Assembly (NCBI RefSeq): GCF_000330885.1
Contig: NC_020059.1
Coordinates: 3,691,501 to 3,755,500 of the forward strand
Length of the DNA: 64,000 nucleotides
Direction: 5' to 3'
Source of the DNA: Rhizobium tropici CIAT 899
GTDB lineage: Bacteria > Pseudomonadota > Alphaproteobacteria > Rhizobiales > Rhizobiaceae
Shown here: one piece after another, positions 46,360 through 54,693 of the stretch
How the letters are laid out: each line of letters opens with the position of its first letter
How positions within the stretch are numbered: position 1 is the stretch's first letter
Notes under the pieces: model-generated
Databases searched by the model: none
What the model saw: only the letters and a program-made list of their open reading frames with translations
Told to the model about the DNA's origin: nothing
Position numbers and translations under genes: made by a program

Positions 46360-47423
46360 AACTCAACCTCGTACTGCTTGCCGACCCATTCACGATAGGC
46401 ACCACTGGTGACGTTACGGACCCAGTCCTGGTTTTCGAGATACCAAGCGATCGTCTTGCGAATGCCGGTCTCGAAGGTTTCCGCGGGCTTCCAGCCGAGT
46501 TCGCGCTCGAGCTTGCGGGCATCGATCGCATAACGACGGTCGTGACCGGGCCGATCCTTAACGAAGGTGATCTGATCACTGTAGCGGCCGCCATCGGCCT
46601 TCGGCCTCAGCTCATCGAGGATGGCGCAGATCGTCTGCACGACATCAAGATTGGGCTTCTCGTTCCAGCCGCCGACATTATAGGTTTCACCGAGCTTGCC
46701 GACTTCCAGGACGCGGCGAATGGCGCTGCAATGATCTCGGACGTACAGCCAGTCGCGGATCTGCTGGCCATCGCCATAGATCGGCAGGTTCTTTCCCGAA
46801 AGCGCGTTCAGGATCACCAGCGGGATCAGCTTTTCCGGAAAATGGTAAGGTCCGTAATTGTTGCTGCAGTTCGTCGTCAAGACAGGTAGGCCATAAGTAT
46901 GATGCCACGCCCGCACAAGATGATCGGAGGCCGCCTTGCTGGCTGAATAGGGGCTGTTCGGCTCATAGCGATTGACCTCATTGAACGGTGCATCATCCTG
47001 CGACAGCGTGCCATAGACCTCATCCGTCGAGACATGCAGAAAGCGAAAGCCTTGCTTCTCCCCGTCCGGCAAGCCATCCCAATAGCCGCGCACGGCTTCC
47101 AGCAGATTGAAGGTACCGACAATATTCGTCTGGATGAAATCGCCGGGACCGTGGATGGAGCGATCGACATGACTTTCGGCTGCGAAATTGATGACCGCGC
47201 GCGGCCGGTGCATCGACAGCAAATCGCTCACCAGCTCGCGATCGCCAATATCGCCATGCACGAACACATGGCGATCATCACCCTTCAACCCCTTCAGCGT
47301 ATCCAGATTGCCGGCATAGGTCAGCTTGTCCAGATTGACGACCGTCTCGTCATGTCTCTCAAGCCAGTCAAGGACAAAGTTCCCGCCAATAAACCCGGCT
47401 CCACCTGAAACCAATATCGTCAT
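46356..47423 (-). CDS. rmlB: dTDP-glucose 4,6-dehydratase
   Basis: Second step to dTDP-L-rhamnose. 355 residues: [32 protein letters not shown] with catalytic Asp/Glu, [14 protein letters not shown], and [17 protein letters not shown], all invariant in RmlB. ATG 47423 with AAGG upstream is preferred over ATG 47438. First gene of the rml operon; gene order B-D-A-C. Confidence 0.96.
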   Translation of the reverse strand: MTILVSGGAGFIGGNFVLDWLERHDETVVNLDKLTYAGNLDTLKGLKGDDRHVFVHGDIGDRELVSDLLSMHRPRAVINFAAESHVDRSIHGPGDFIQTNIVGTFNLLEAVRGYWDGLPDGEKQGFRFLHVSTDEVYGTLSQDDAPFNEVNRYEPNSPYSASKAASDHLVRAWHHTYGLPVLTTNCSNNYGPYHFPEKLIPLVILNALSGKNLPIYGDGQQIRDWLYVRDHCSAIRRVLEVGKLGETYNVGGWNEKPNLDVVQTICAILDELRPKADGGRYSDQITFVKDRPGHDRRYAIDARKLERELGWKPAETFETGIRKTIAWYLENQDWVRNVTSGAYREWVGKQYEVEL

Positions 47424-47597
47424 CGAAAACCTTTCCATTTAATCATACGGCTAAATTGTCGGGACAAAATTCAAGCCAAGTCAAATCTAACTACAAGGAG
47501 TAGTTTCTTCTGCGAAAGGATTGCAATCATCGGGAAGACGGATATTTGCCCCAGGGAGTGAGACAAACGTGCTCACTCGAATAGGGAAGCTTGAAAT

Positions 47598-47671
47598 TGG
47601 CTGGGGAACCTGGACTCGAACCAAGATTAACGGAGTCAGAGTCCGTCGTTCTACCATTGAACTATTCCCCA
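47598..47671 (-). tRNA. tRNA-Gln (anticodon CTG)
   Basis: 74 bases including encoded CCA. The acceptor stem TGGGGAA pairs with TTCCCCA, D stem GTTC/GAAC, anticodon stem ACGGA/TCCGT around loop CTCTGAC (anticodon CTG), T stem CTTGG/CCAGG with TTCGAGT loop. A U at position 1 is usual for tRNA-Gln. Its 3' end faces the O-antigen locus. Confidence 0.95.
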
Positions 47672-47832
47672 ACGACCGCCAGGCGATAAAACCGTTCGCG
47701 GTGAAGGCTGGGCCTCTATAATAGAATTCGTCGCAGATGCAAATAGTTTAACGCAGGCAAATGCATTTTTTTGGCGGAGCCCCGTCGATGCTCAAGATGA
47801 TGGCCCCTGGTGGAAGTTTAGGATTGATTATT

Positions 47833-48468
47833 TCACCAGCGCAACAGGCGCCTGCCGAGGACATATCCGACCGCCGTCACCATGGCGATCGCGATCGGGT
47901 ACCAGAGCAGGACGAAAAGTGGGCTGTCGTCCGTGCAGTTGGAGGCGTAGAAGGTCGCCGCGATGCCGCTGGCGGCAAGGCCGGCGACGGCGCCGGCAAT
48001 ACCCGGCTTTTCCGGCGCGCCCTGGCGCAGGGCAAACAGGAAGCAGGCAAGCGGCCCGATCGACAGCAGCGGGATTAGTGTCAGGCAGAAGCGGGCATTG
48101 TGCCCGATCATCCGCGCACTCCAGCTGTAGGCCGGCATGACGGCCATTTCGACAGCGGCGGCGGCAAGCAGCAGGACGGGCGCCAAAAGCAGCGTCCAGC
48201 CCCACAGGCGTAGTGAAACGCCCGGCCGCCCGATGCGGAAGACGACGGCGCAGGCTGTTGTGGCAAGTGCGATCGTCACGACGAACTTGAACAGGAAGCG
48301 AACGGTCTCCATCGCTGTATCGATATCGGCACGAAAGCCGATCGCGGCGAAGAAAAGCCCGCCGCTGATGAGGATGCCCGCGATAACCGCCATGGTCAGG
48401 GCCTTGCCGATCCGCGTGCGGACCGGCGCGTCCTGCGCCAAAAGATTGATGAGGTCATCGGTTTTCAC
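47833..48468 (-). CDS. NrsF-like (DUF1109) membrane anti-sigma factor
   Basis: 211 residues with six predicted helices, the DUF1109 architecture of NrsF, which in Caulobacter holds the ECF factor SigF at the membrane. Short cytoplasmic N-terminus (KTDDLINLLAQDAPVR), then helices; two cysteines (one in TACAVVF, one in SNCTDDSPL) may sense stress or metal. GTG 48468 has GGAG upstream and overlaps the sigma gene by 14 bases, so the two are co-translated. Confidence 0.87.
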   Translation of the reverse strand: MKTDDLINLLAQDAPVRTRIGKALTMAVIAGILISGGLFFAAIGFRADIDTAMETVRFLFKFVVTIALATTACAVVFRIGRPGVSLRLWGWTLLLAPVLLLAAAAVEMAVMPAYSWSARMIGHNARFCLTLIPLLSIGPLACFLFALRQGAPEKPGIAGAVAGLAASGIAATFYASNCTDDSPLFVLLWYPIAIAMVTAVGYVLGRRLLRW

Positions 48469-49021
48469 TGGTCTCACTCCGATACAAAGCCGCAAGCGCC
48501 TTCAACGCGCGGTGCAGCGCCACGCGCACCGCCCCTTCCGTCATCTTCAGCCGGCCCGCCGTTTCCCGCACGCTGCTTCCCTCGACGGAAATCGAGCGCA
48601 CGATCGTCTTCTGCGGGTCTTTCAGCAGCTCCAGCATACGATCGACATCGAACCGGTCCAAGGCGTCGGTATGCACTTCCGCCTCCAGGAAATCGATCAC
48701 GTCGTCGATCGGTACGCTCGTATGCCGCCCGCGCCGCCTCAGGCTGTCGATCAGCTTGTTGCGCACGATCGTCGACAGCCAAGGTCCGATCGGGCGGGAT
48801 GAATCCCATGTGCCGCGCTTCAGATGGATGGCCAGCAGCACTTCCTGCACCACATCCTCGGCCTCGCTTACCGGCGCGCCTAGCTGGTCGCAGCGCCGGC
48901 GCGCCATGGCGCGCAGGTGCGGCGTCACAGCGGTGAGGAAACGGTGATAGGCCTGCGCATCGCCGCTGATGGCGGCGCGCATCCAGACTGCCCATTCCTC
49001 TTCGCGCGCCGAATGATTCAT
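48455..49021 (-). CDS. sigF: ECF sigma factor, SigF-like
   Basis: 188-residue extracytoplasmic-function sigma factor. Region 2: EDVVQEVLLAIH and PWLSTIVRNKLIDSLRRRG; region 4 helix-turn-helix: VRETAGRLKMTEGAVRVALHRALKAL. It is coupled to a membrane anti-sigma gene and divergent from the bufferin operon, as in Caulobacter where SigF drives buf-type genes. A promoter identical in key bases to that of the buf operon precedes its start, so it probably drives itself. ATG 49021 has GGAG seven bases upstream. Confidence 0.9.
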   Translation of the reverse strand: MNHSAREEEWAVWMRAAISGDAQAYHRFLTAVTPHLRAMARRRCDQLGAPVSEAEDVVQEVLLAIHLKRGTWDSSRPIGPWLSTIVRNKLIDSLRRRGRHTSVPIDDVIDFLEAEVHTDALDRFDVDRMLELLKDPQKTIVRSISVEGSSVRETAGRLKMTEGAVRVALHRALKALAALYRSETSENR

Positions 49022-49032
49022 CCGACATCTCC

Positions 49033-49060
49033 TCTACGCGGGACCGCAAGCTTTCGTTAC
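49033..49060 (-). promoter_or_regulatory. Autoregulatory ECF (SigF-type) promoter of the sigma gene
   Basis: GTAACG (49060-49055), 16 bases, CGTAGA (49038-49033) on the minus strand, directly before the sigma gene. The same -35/-10 pair with identical spacing lies before bufA1. Confidence 0.75.
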
Positions 49061-49236
49061 CGGCAACGGCAACTATTTTTCAAGCCTTTTCGTCTCCGCG
49101 ACAGATTCTCCGGCGGATGCGTCCGCTACCCATGCACATTCCAGCCTCATCGCCACACCTGCTCGGCTATTGCCCGCCGCAGCAGATAGCCGGCACAGTA
49201 TAAATGACGCCATCTCGAAAAAATTCCGATGCGGCT

Positions 49237-49264
49237 GTAACATCCGATCGAGACGCTCCGTAGA
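49237..49264 (+). promoter_or_regulatory. ECF (SigF-type) promoter of the bufferin operon
   Basis: GTAACA (49237-49242), 16 bases, CGTAGA (49259-49264). Transcription would start near 49271, giving a leader of about 40 bases that contains the GGAG of bufA1. Confidence 0.78.
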
Positions 49265-49312
49265 CCTCGATGCAAGCCAATGACGGCTCGCATCCAACTA
49301 GGAGACAGATCC

Positions 49313-49579
49313 ATGAAGAACAGCATCCTCACCCTGGCCATTGCTGGCTCGATCGCCTCGGCACTTGCATCCGTCGCCGTCCCTGCTTCGGCCGCCGATA
49401 CCAAGGAAAAATGCTATGGCGTCGCCCTCAAGGGCCAGAACGATTGCGCCGCCGGCAAGCATGATTGCGCCGGCAAGTCGACCATGAGCTACGACAAGAT
49501 GTCCTTCAAGCTCGTTCCCACGGGTAGCTGCACCTCGATGAAGACCCCGAAGGGCCACGGCTCGCTGACCCCGGCCTGA
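49313..49579 (+). CDS. bufA1: Bufferin-type precursor peptide (DUF2282), copy 1
   Basis: 88-residue RiPP precursor. Signal peptide of about 27 residues ending ASAA, then a core with four cysteines (KCYG, NDCAAG, HDCAGK, GSCTSM) and C-terminal TPKGHGSL. In studied bufferins the MNIO enzyme BufB converts cysteines to thiooxazole rings and the secreted product binds copper in the periplasm. GGAG lies eight bases before ATG 49313. First gene behind the SigF-type promoter. Confidence 0.9.
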   Translation: MKNSILTLAIAGSIASALASVAVPASAADTKEKCYGVALKGQNDCAAGKHDCAGKSTMSYDKMSFKLVPTGSCTSMKTPKGHGSLTPA

Positions 49580-49625
49580 TCCGAAACCGGATTGATCGTC
49601 AATCATCTCTCGTAAGGAGTTTGTC

Positions 49626-49910
49626 ATGAGCAAGATGTCCGCACTCGCCCTGGCCGCCTCGGTCGCAGCCGCAGTGACGCTGATTGCCGGCGCAACGACA
49701 GCATCTGCCGCCGATGCCAAGGAAAAATGCTACGGCGTCGCCCTCAAGGGTCAGAACGATTGCGCCGCCGGCCCCGGCACGACCTGCGCCGGCACGTCAA
49801 AGGTCGACTATCAGCGCAACTCGTGGAAGCTGGTTCCCGCCGGAACCTGCGAGACGATCACGACGCCGAACGGCCACGGCACCCTGATGCAGGGGCCGGC
49901 CCCGGTCTGA
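49626..49910 (+). CDS. bufA2: Bufferin-type precursor peptide (DUF2282), copy 2
   Basis: 94-residue paralogue of bufA1, 46 bases downstream. Own signal peptide (ends ASAA), four cysteines at matching positions (KCYG, NDCAAG, TTCAGT, GTCETI), C-terminal TPNGHGTL plus a short extra tail. The first half of the core is almost identical to copy 1, DNA included, while the second half differs. AGGAG before ATG. Likely a second substrate for the same enzyme. Confidence 0.9.
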   Translation: MSKMSALALAASVAAAVTLIAGATTASAADAKEKCYGVALKGQNDCAAGPGTTCAGTSKVDYQRNSWKLVPAGTCETITTPNGHGTLMQGPAPV

Positions 49911-49929
49911 CAAGACAGCGTAAACACGT

Positions 49930-49959
49930 GGGCGGCGCAGCCTTTCACAGGCGCCGCCC
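49930..49959 (+). other. Intercistronic hairpin between precursor and enzyme genes
   Basis: Perfect 9-bp G+C stem GGGCGGCGC / GCGCCGCCC, loop of 12, no T-run. Position 20 bases past bufA2 and 60 before bufB suggests partial termination or protection of the precursor mRNA so that peptides outnumber enzyme. Confidence 0.6.
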
Positions 49960-50020
49960 CCCTTCCGAACGCAAACCGCTTCGTAACTTTGCTGGAATTG
50001 CCCGAACCCGGAGGCCCGCA

Positions 50021-50875
50021 ATGAAACCGTCAGAACTTCCCCGCCACGCCGGCGTCGGCTTCAAGCCGGAACATTTTGCCGCGATCAATGCGGCTGCGCA
50101 GCCGATCGGCTTCTTCGAAGTCCACGCCGAAAACTATATGGGGGCCGGCGGTCCGCCGCATGCCCAGCTCGGGAGGCTGCGCCAAGACTATGCCTTGTCC
50201 GTCCATGGCGTCGGCCTCTCCATCGGCTCGATGCTACCTTTGGATAGCGATCATCTTGCCCGCTTGAAGATCGTCTGCGATCGCTACGAGCCGGAGAGCT
50301 TTTCGGAGCACCTCGCCTGGTCGACGCACGATACGACCTTTCTCAACGATCTCCTGCCCCTCCCCTATACCGAAGCGACGCTATCGCAGGTCTGCACCCA
50401 TATCGATCAGGTGCAGACAATACTCGGTCGCCAGATGCTGCTCGAGAATCCGGCTACCTACCTGCTCTTCGAGGAAAGCACGATCGAGGAAACGGATTTT
50501 CTCGCCGAAGTCGCCAGACGCACGGGCTGCGGCCTGCTGCTCGACGTCAACAATGTCTTCGTCGCCGCCACCAATCATCACATGGATGCGCGGGCCTATC
50601 TGGAGCGCTTTCCTGTGCAATGGGTGCGCGAGATCCATCTGAGCGGCCATTCGGAGACTATCGACGATTCAGGTGCGCCACTTTTGATCGATAGCCACGA
50701 TACGCCGGTGAAAGATCCTGTCTGGGCGCTCTATGAAGAGCTGATCGGCCGCACCGGGCCGATTGCCAGCCTGGTAGAGTGGGATAACGACGTGCCGGAA
50801 TGGCCGGTTTTGAGGGCCGAGGCCGAAGCGGCCGACACCATCCTGAAGCGCGCTGCCGCACGCCGGGCAGCCTGA
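50021..50875 (+). CDS. bufB: Bufferin maturase, multinuclear non-heme iron oxidase (DUF692/MNIO)
   Basis: 284-residue TIM-barrel enzyme that oxidises precursor cysteines using iron and O2. Family motifs: [69 protein letters not shown] and [11 protein letters not shown]; the His, Glu, Asp and Asn in these form the iron sites. ATG 50021 sits five bases behind GGAGG; the frame is open upstream through bufA2, but that part is out of frame with it. Eleven bases before bufC. Confidence 0.93.
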   Translation: MKPSELPRHAGVGFKPEHFAAINAAAQPIGFFEVHAENYMGAGGPPHAQLGRLRQDYALSVHGVGLSIGSMLPLDSDHLARLKIVCDRYEPESFSEHLAWSTHDTTFLNDLLPLPYTEATLSQVCTHIDQVQTILGRQMLLENPATYLLFEESTIEETDFLAEVARRTGCGLLLDVNNVFVAATNHHMDARAYLERFPVQWVREIHLSGHSETIDDSGAPLLIDSHDTPVKDPVWALYEELIGRTGPIASLVEWDNDVPEWPVLRAEAEAADTILKRAAARRAA

Positions 50876-50885
50876 GGAGGGTTGG

Positions 50886-51641
50886 ATGTCTTTTTCCACG
50901 CAAAGCGAATTCGCCGCAGCGCTCATCGATCCCGCTCTGGCGGTGCCCGATGGACTGACGGCCTGGAACGGCTCACGGCCCGCACGGCGTTTCGGCGTCT
51001 ATCGCAACAACGTCGCCATCGGCCTGATCGGTGCGCTCTCCTCGCGTTTTCCGGCAGCGGAAAGGATCGTCGGTGAGGAATTCTTCGCCGCCACGGCGCA
51101 TGAGTTCATCCGCCTGCATCCGCCGCGATCGCCGCTGCTGCTTGCCTATGGCGATGATTTCCCCGATTTCATTGAAAGTTTCGAACCGACACGGGAAATC
51201 CCCTATCTGGCCGATGTCATGCGGCTGGAGGCGCTGCGAGGGCGGGCGTATCACGCGGTGGATGCCGTGCCGCTCGATGCAGCGCTCGTGGCGACCATCG
51301 AGCCGGCAGGCCTGGCGGAGCTGACTTTCGTGCCGCACCCCTCTGCCTCGATCGCACGTTCCACCTATCCGGCCGTCACCATATGGGCGATGAACACCGG
51401 CGAAATCGAGCTTGCGGATATCGACGATTGGACGGGCGAGGATGCTCTCGTCATCCGCCCGCAGATGATTGTCGAGGTGCATCGCTTGCCGCCGGGTGGC
51501 GCAACCTTTCTGGAAGAGCTGTTTTCGGGCGCCGCCCTTGGCGAGGCCTATGAGAGGGCTCTCGCCGAAGCCGCCAATTTCGATCTTTCCGCCAACCTCG
51601 CCGGTGCGTTCACGGCAGGCGCTTTCATGGCCATTCGCTGA
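50886..51641 (+). CDS. bufC: Bufferin maturation partner (DUF2063)
   Basis: 251 residues of the DUF2063 family, often labelled putative DNA-binding but found with MNIO enzymes, where it is thought to deliver the precursor to the enzyme. Seen: N-terminal RRFGVYRNNVAIGLIGAL and FPAAERIVGEEFF, then PYLADVMRLEALRGRAYHA, conserved for the family. Ribosome site GGAGG before ATG 50886. Cytoplasmic. Confidence 0.9.
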   Translation: MSFSTQSEFAAALIDPALAVPDGLTAWNGSRPARRFGVYRNNVAIGLIGALSSRFPAAERIVGEEFFAATAHEFIRLHPPRSPLLLAYGDDFPDFIESFEPTREIPYLADVMRLEALRGRAYHAVDAVPLDAALVATIEPAGLAELTFVPHPSASIARSTYPAVTIWAMNTGEIELADIDDWTGEDALVIRPQMIVEVHRLPPGGATFLEELFSGAALGEAYERALAEAANFDLSANLAGAFTAGAFMAIR

Positions 51642-51659
51642 ACGCCAAGAGGAATGAAG

Positions 51660-52145
51660 ATGCAGAACCAGATGATGACGGCCGCCCCGGACGAACGCGA
51701 AACCGTGCCCCGAAGGCTCTGCGGCGCCCTGAAACTTCTCGACCGCATCCCGCACGATCTGATCGCGCTCGTTGCGAGGCTGTCGATCGCCGCGGTCTTC
51801 TGGCAATCCGGCCAGACGAAGGTCGATGGCTGGCATGTGACCGACAATGCCGTCTATCTCTTTCAGACGGAATACAAGCTGCCGCTGGTCGATCCCTGGA
51901 TCGCTGCGCATATTGCCGCCTTCAGCGAGCATTTCTTCCCGTTCCTGCTCGTCATCGGTTTCGCAAGCCGGCTCTCGGCGCTGGCGCTGCTCGGCATGAC
52001 CCTGGTCATCGAGATTTTCGTCTATCCCGATGCCTGGCCAACGCATGGCACATGGGCAACCTGTTTTCTGGTAATCATCGCGGGCGGGCCGGGGCGCATC
52101 GCGCTCGACCATCTGATTGCCAGACGGTTCAGCCGCTCGGCCTGA
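51660..52145 (+). CDS. DoxX-family membrane protein of the bufferin operon
   Basis: 161 residues with four helices and the DoxX hallmark ARLSIAAVFWQSGQTKVDGW. DoxX-like genes regularly close buf operons; the function is unknown and may concern redox or export. ATG 51660 is preferred to ATG 51654, because AGAGGA ends just before 51654 and is six bases from 51660. Last gene before a hairpin. Confidence 0.9.
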   Translation: MQNQMMTAAPDERETVPRRLCGALKLLDRIPHDLIALVARLSIAAVFWQSGQTKVDGWHVTDNAVYLFQTEYKLPLVDPWIAAHIAAFSEHFFPFLLVIGFASRLSALALLGMTLVIEIFVYPDAWPTHGTWATCFLVIIAGGPGRIALDHLIARRFSRSA

Positions 52146-52158
52146 GATCGGTCAGACG

Positions 52159-52184
52159 GGAGCGCCAATTATAAAAGGCGCTCC
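52159..52184 (+). terminator. Hairpin at the end of the bufferin operon
   Basis: Perfect 8-bp stem GGAGCGCC / GGCGCTCC with a 10-base loop, 14 bases past the DoxX stop. No T-run, so a weak or Rho-assisted terminator. Confidence 0.5.
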
Positions 52185-52262
52185 ATGATGCCAGCTAAAT
52201 GCGCGTTTTGATTTTGCGCCTGTCGTTGTTGCGAAACCGCAGTGGACTTCGCGCGGCGTGCT

Positions 52263-53219
52263 CTAGCGCAGGACCGGTTCGCCGTGGAAACGGCGGTGCG
52301 ACGGCTTCGAGACCCCGAAACCCACCTCCATCATCAGCCGCGGCTTCTGCGTCGGTACGGTGCCCATATGGAAACCGAAGGGATCTTCGACAAAGCCGGA
52401 GCCGGCCTTGCCTGTCAGCGTCAGCGCGTTCGCCTGCCCATAATAATCGAGCACCTCCTTGGCCGGATGCCCCACAAGCAATGTCAGCTGATGCCGGACG
52501 CGCCGGCGCTTGTGGCTTCCCTTGACGAAGACATGCGGGCCGGTGCCCTCATCAACGTCGACGAGATTGAAGAAGAACTTCAGCATCCGCCAATCATCGA
52601 GATCGAAGTGGTATTTGTCGAGTGAGGCGAGGCTTCTGTCGGCCTCGGAAGCCTGCGTCGGGAAGCTCCACCAGATGCGGGTGGTGATTACCTTGGCCTG
52701 CCCGCCGAGATATTGGCGGGCGACATCGATCAGCAGCGGATCGCGCTGGACCGCCATGACAGCCTCGCAATCGAGCGAGCGCTCGAAGAAGTGTCCGCTC
52801 AGAAGCGGCCGTCCGAAACGACCCTCCGCTTGCCTGTGTTCGCTTGCGACAAATTCGAGCTTCCTGTTGAAATTGCCGAAGCAGGCGGTGTGGGCAGCGA
52901 ATTCGGCGATTTCCCGATGAATATGGTCCGGCAGCATCAGGCTCGGATAGATGCCATCATTCCGCAGGGCCTTGACGATGGCGCTGCGATCGGCGCCGGC
53001 AAACATCGAGGCGCCGGAAACCGGAAGCCTGACGGGCTGCCTGGTGGCCAGCCAATGGATGCGCCGAAACGGCAGGGTCCTGGCCAACAGGAACATAGGC
53101 AGCCAGGCTGGATTCTCTTTGAGATCGGTCAGGTAAGTCGGTATCCTGACGGCCATACGCTTGAAGCGGCCGCCCTGCCGGGCGATGGACTCCAAGTCCT
53201 CTGCCGGGGGATTGTGCAT
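52263..53219 (-). CDS. PhyH-like Fe(II)/2-oxoglutarate-type oxygenase family protein
   Basis: About 318 residues. The double-stranded beta-helix shows the H-x-D iron motif in YHFDLDDWRML, a FVKGSHKRR segment and a distal His in FHMGTVPTQKPRLM, followed by Arg, the layout of phytanoyl-CoA dioxygenase-like proteins. ATG 53219 chosen (GGAAAGGA upstream); the frame is open to 53267. Substrate unknown; convergent with the bufferin operon, about 100 bases apart, so not obviously part of it. Confidence 0.7.
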   Translation of the reverse strand: MHNPPAEDLESIARQGGRFKRMAVRIPTYLTDLKENPAWLPMFLLARTLPFRRIHWLATRQPVRLPVSGASMFAGADRSAIVKALRNDGIYPSLMLPDHIHREIAEFAAHTACFGNFNRKLEFVASEHRQAEGRFGRPLLSGHFFERSLDCEAVMAVQRDPLLIDVARQYLGGQAKVITTRIWWSFPTQASEADRSLASLDKYHFDLDDWRMLKFFFNLVDVDEGTGPHVFVKGSHKRRRVRHQLTLLVGHPAKEVLDYYGQANALTLTGKAGSGFVEDPFGFHMGTVPTQKPRLMMEVGFGVSKPSHRRFHGEPVLR

Positions 53220-53690
53220 AGCGATCCTTTCCACTCTTTTAAAAGATCCGCGACGACAGGCCCCCAACCCGCTGCCGATAATTCATTGAAACCTTAACAT
53301 TTATTCGCTCTCACGAATGTCTGTTGCACTGCGGCAAATAGAAGTCGGCCGGCCCTGGTCAAGGGGTGAAAAATCAAAACCTGATTGAATCGGTAGAAAT
53401 TCCTGCAGAAACACGTAACGCTTTTGAAAACGTTTAAGAAATCGCGCGGAACGGTTGTTTTTGGAGGTCCCGGCAAAATTCGGCGCAACGGATCGCAAGG
53501 ACGGCGCACGGTGTTTGCCGTTGCTTAGGATAATGGCGCTAGAATTTTGCCGGGAGCAAATGGAAGAGTAAAGTTGCAGATGGGAGATAGCGGCCTGTAT
53601 CGGTCGCAATATCCCCTGTCTTCGAACAGTCATATTCCTGTTCGCATTATTGGCTAAATGAGCGAGAAAACGTCAAAGAAGGCCCCTTAG
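53220..53690. other. Gene-free divergent region
   Basis: 470 bases between the PhyH-like gene and the DUF1003 gene. Presumably holds both promoters. No gene, repeat or RNA recognised; a GTAACG at about 53417 lacks a partner at the right distance and is not a SigF-type promoter. Confidence 0.5.
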
Positions 53691-54608
53691 ATGACAGAAA
53701 CGAAGACCTTTGAGCCGGCGGAAGGTATCGTCGATTTCGACGCGGGCGAGGGCGAGAGCCCAACCGTTGTGGAGATGGACGATTATACCAAAAGTCTCGC
53801 GCAGGCGAAGGCCAAGTCCGTCAAGCTGATCGACGCCATCACCGGTCAGGTGCTCAAGAAAAAAGATGCCGTCCATGTCGATGACCTCCGCCCCTCGCTG
53901 GCGGATTTCATGCGGCTCAAGCATCCGGAGCTTCGCGCGGACGACTATATCAGCCGCAAGGTCATGGACGATTACCGCGCCCAGTATATTGCCGAGCTGC
54001 TGACGGTGGAGCGCGGCGAGCTTTCCAACCTCGAGGACGAGGTCGTCGAAAGCCTGAAGACGCATGATACGCTGGCCGAAAACATCGAAGAGGATTACGA
54101 GGACCACCGTTCGATCGGCGACCGCATGGCGGATGGCGTCGCGTCCTTCGGCGGCAGCTGGGTCTTTATCATTTCCTTCTGTCTGTTTCTCGCCGTCTGG
54201 ATGGCCGTCAACATCGTCATGGGCGAAAAGCAGGCCTTCGATGCCTATCCATTCATTCTTCTCAATCTCGTCCTGTCGACGATCGCCGCACTGCAAGCGC
54301 CCGTCATCATGATGAGCCAGCGCCGCCAGGAAGAGAAGGATCGCCTGCGCGCCCTCAATGACTACAAGGTCAACCTGAAGGCCGAACTGGAAATCCGCCA
54401 CCTGCACGAAAAGGTCGACCACCTCCTCAATCGCCAATGGGAGCGCCTGACCGAAATCCAGCAGATCCAGATCGAGATGATGCTGGAACAGGCCAAGGCC
54501 GCGACACGGGCGATCAAGGCCAACAAGGCTACGAAGGCGAAGACCAGTGCGCTGAAGAGCCTCTTCACCAAGGTCAAGGATCCCGATCCGGACGATTCCG
54601 TCAACTGA
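53691..54608 (+). CDS. DUF1003 family membrane protein
   Basis: 305 residues. A soluble N-terminal half (a cysteine-less domain with LIDAITGQVLKKKDAVHVDDLRP), then two membrane helices (GGSWVFIISFCLFLAVWM; NLVLSTIAALQAPVIMMSQRRQ) that define DUF1003, and a long charged coiled coil (KAELEIRHLHEKVDHLLNRQ). Both ends likely cytoplasmic. Function unknown. Transcribed alone. Confidence 0.88.
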   Translation: MTETKTFEPAEGIVDFDAGEGESPTVVEMDDYTKSLAQAKAKSVKLIDAITGQVLKKKDAVHVDDLRPSLADFMRLKHPELRADDYISRKVMDDYRAQYIAELLTVERGELSNLEDEVVESLKTHDTLAENIEEDYEDHRSIGDRMADGVASFGGSWVFIISFCLFLAVWMAVNIVMGEKQAFDAYPFILLNLVLSTIAALQAPVIMMSQRRQEEKDRLRALNDYKVNLKAELEIRHLHEKVDHLLNRQWERLTEIQQIQIEMMLEQAKAATRAIKANKATKAKTSALKSLFTKVKDPDPDDSVN

Positions 54609-54693
54609 CCGTGGACAAACCGGCGGCTCTTATCCGGCCCCGCATGGATCGATTGTTCACCTCCTTCCTCTATATCACCGACTGGGATGCCGC

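Noticed and set aside
49727-50020. N-terminal extension of the DUF692 enzyme
   Set aside because: The extra residues are an out-of-frame read of bufA2 and the spacer; ATG 50021 has a GGAGG and matches the family start.
53410-53440. GTAACG followed by CGTTT as a third SigF-type promoter
   Set aside because: Only about ten bases separate the two elements, against 16 in the two good examples.
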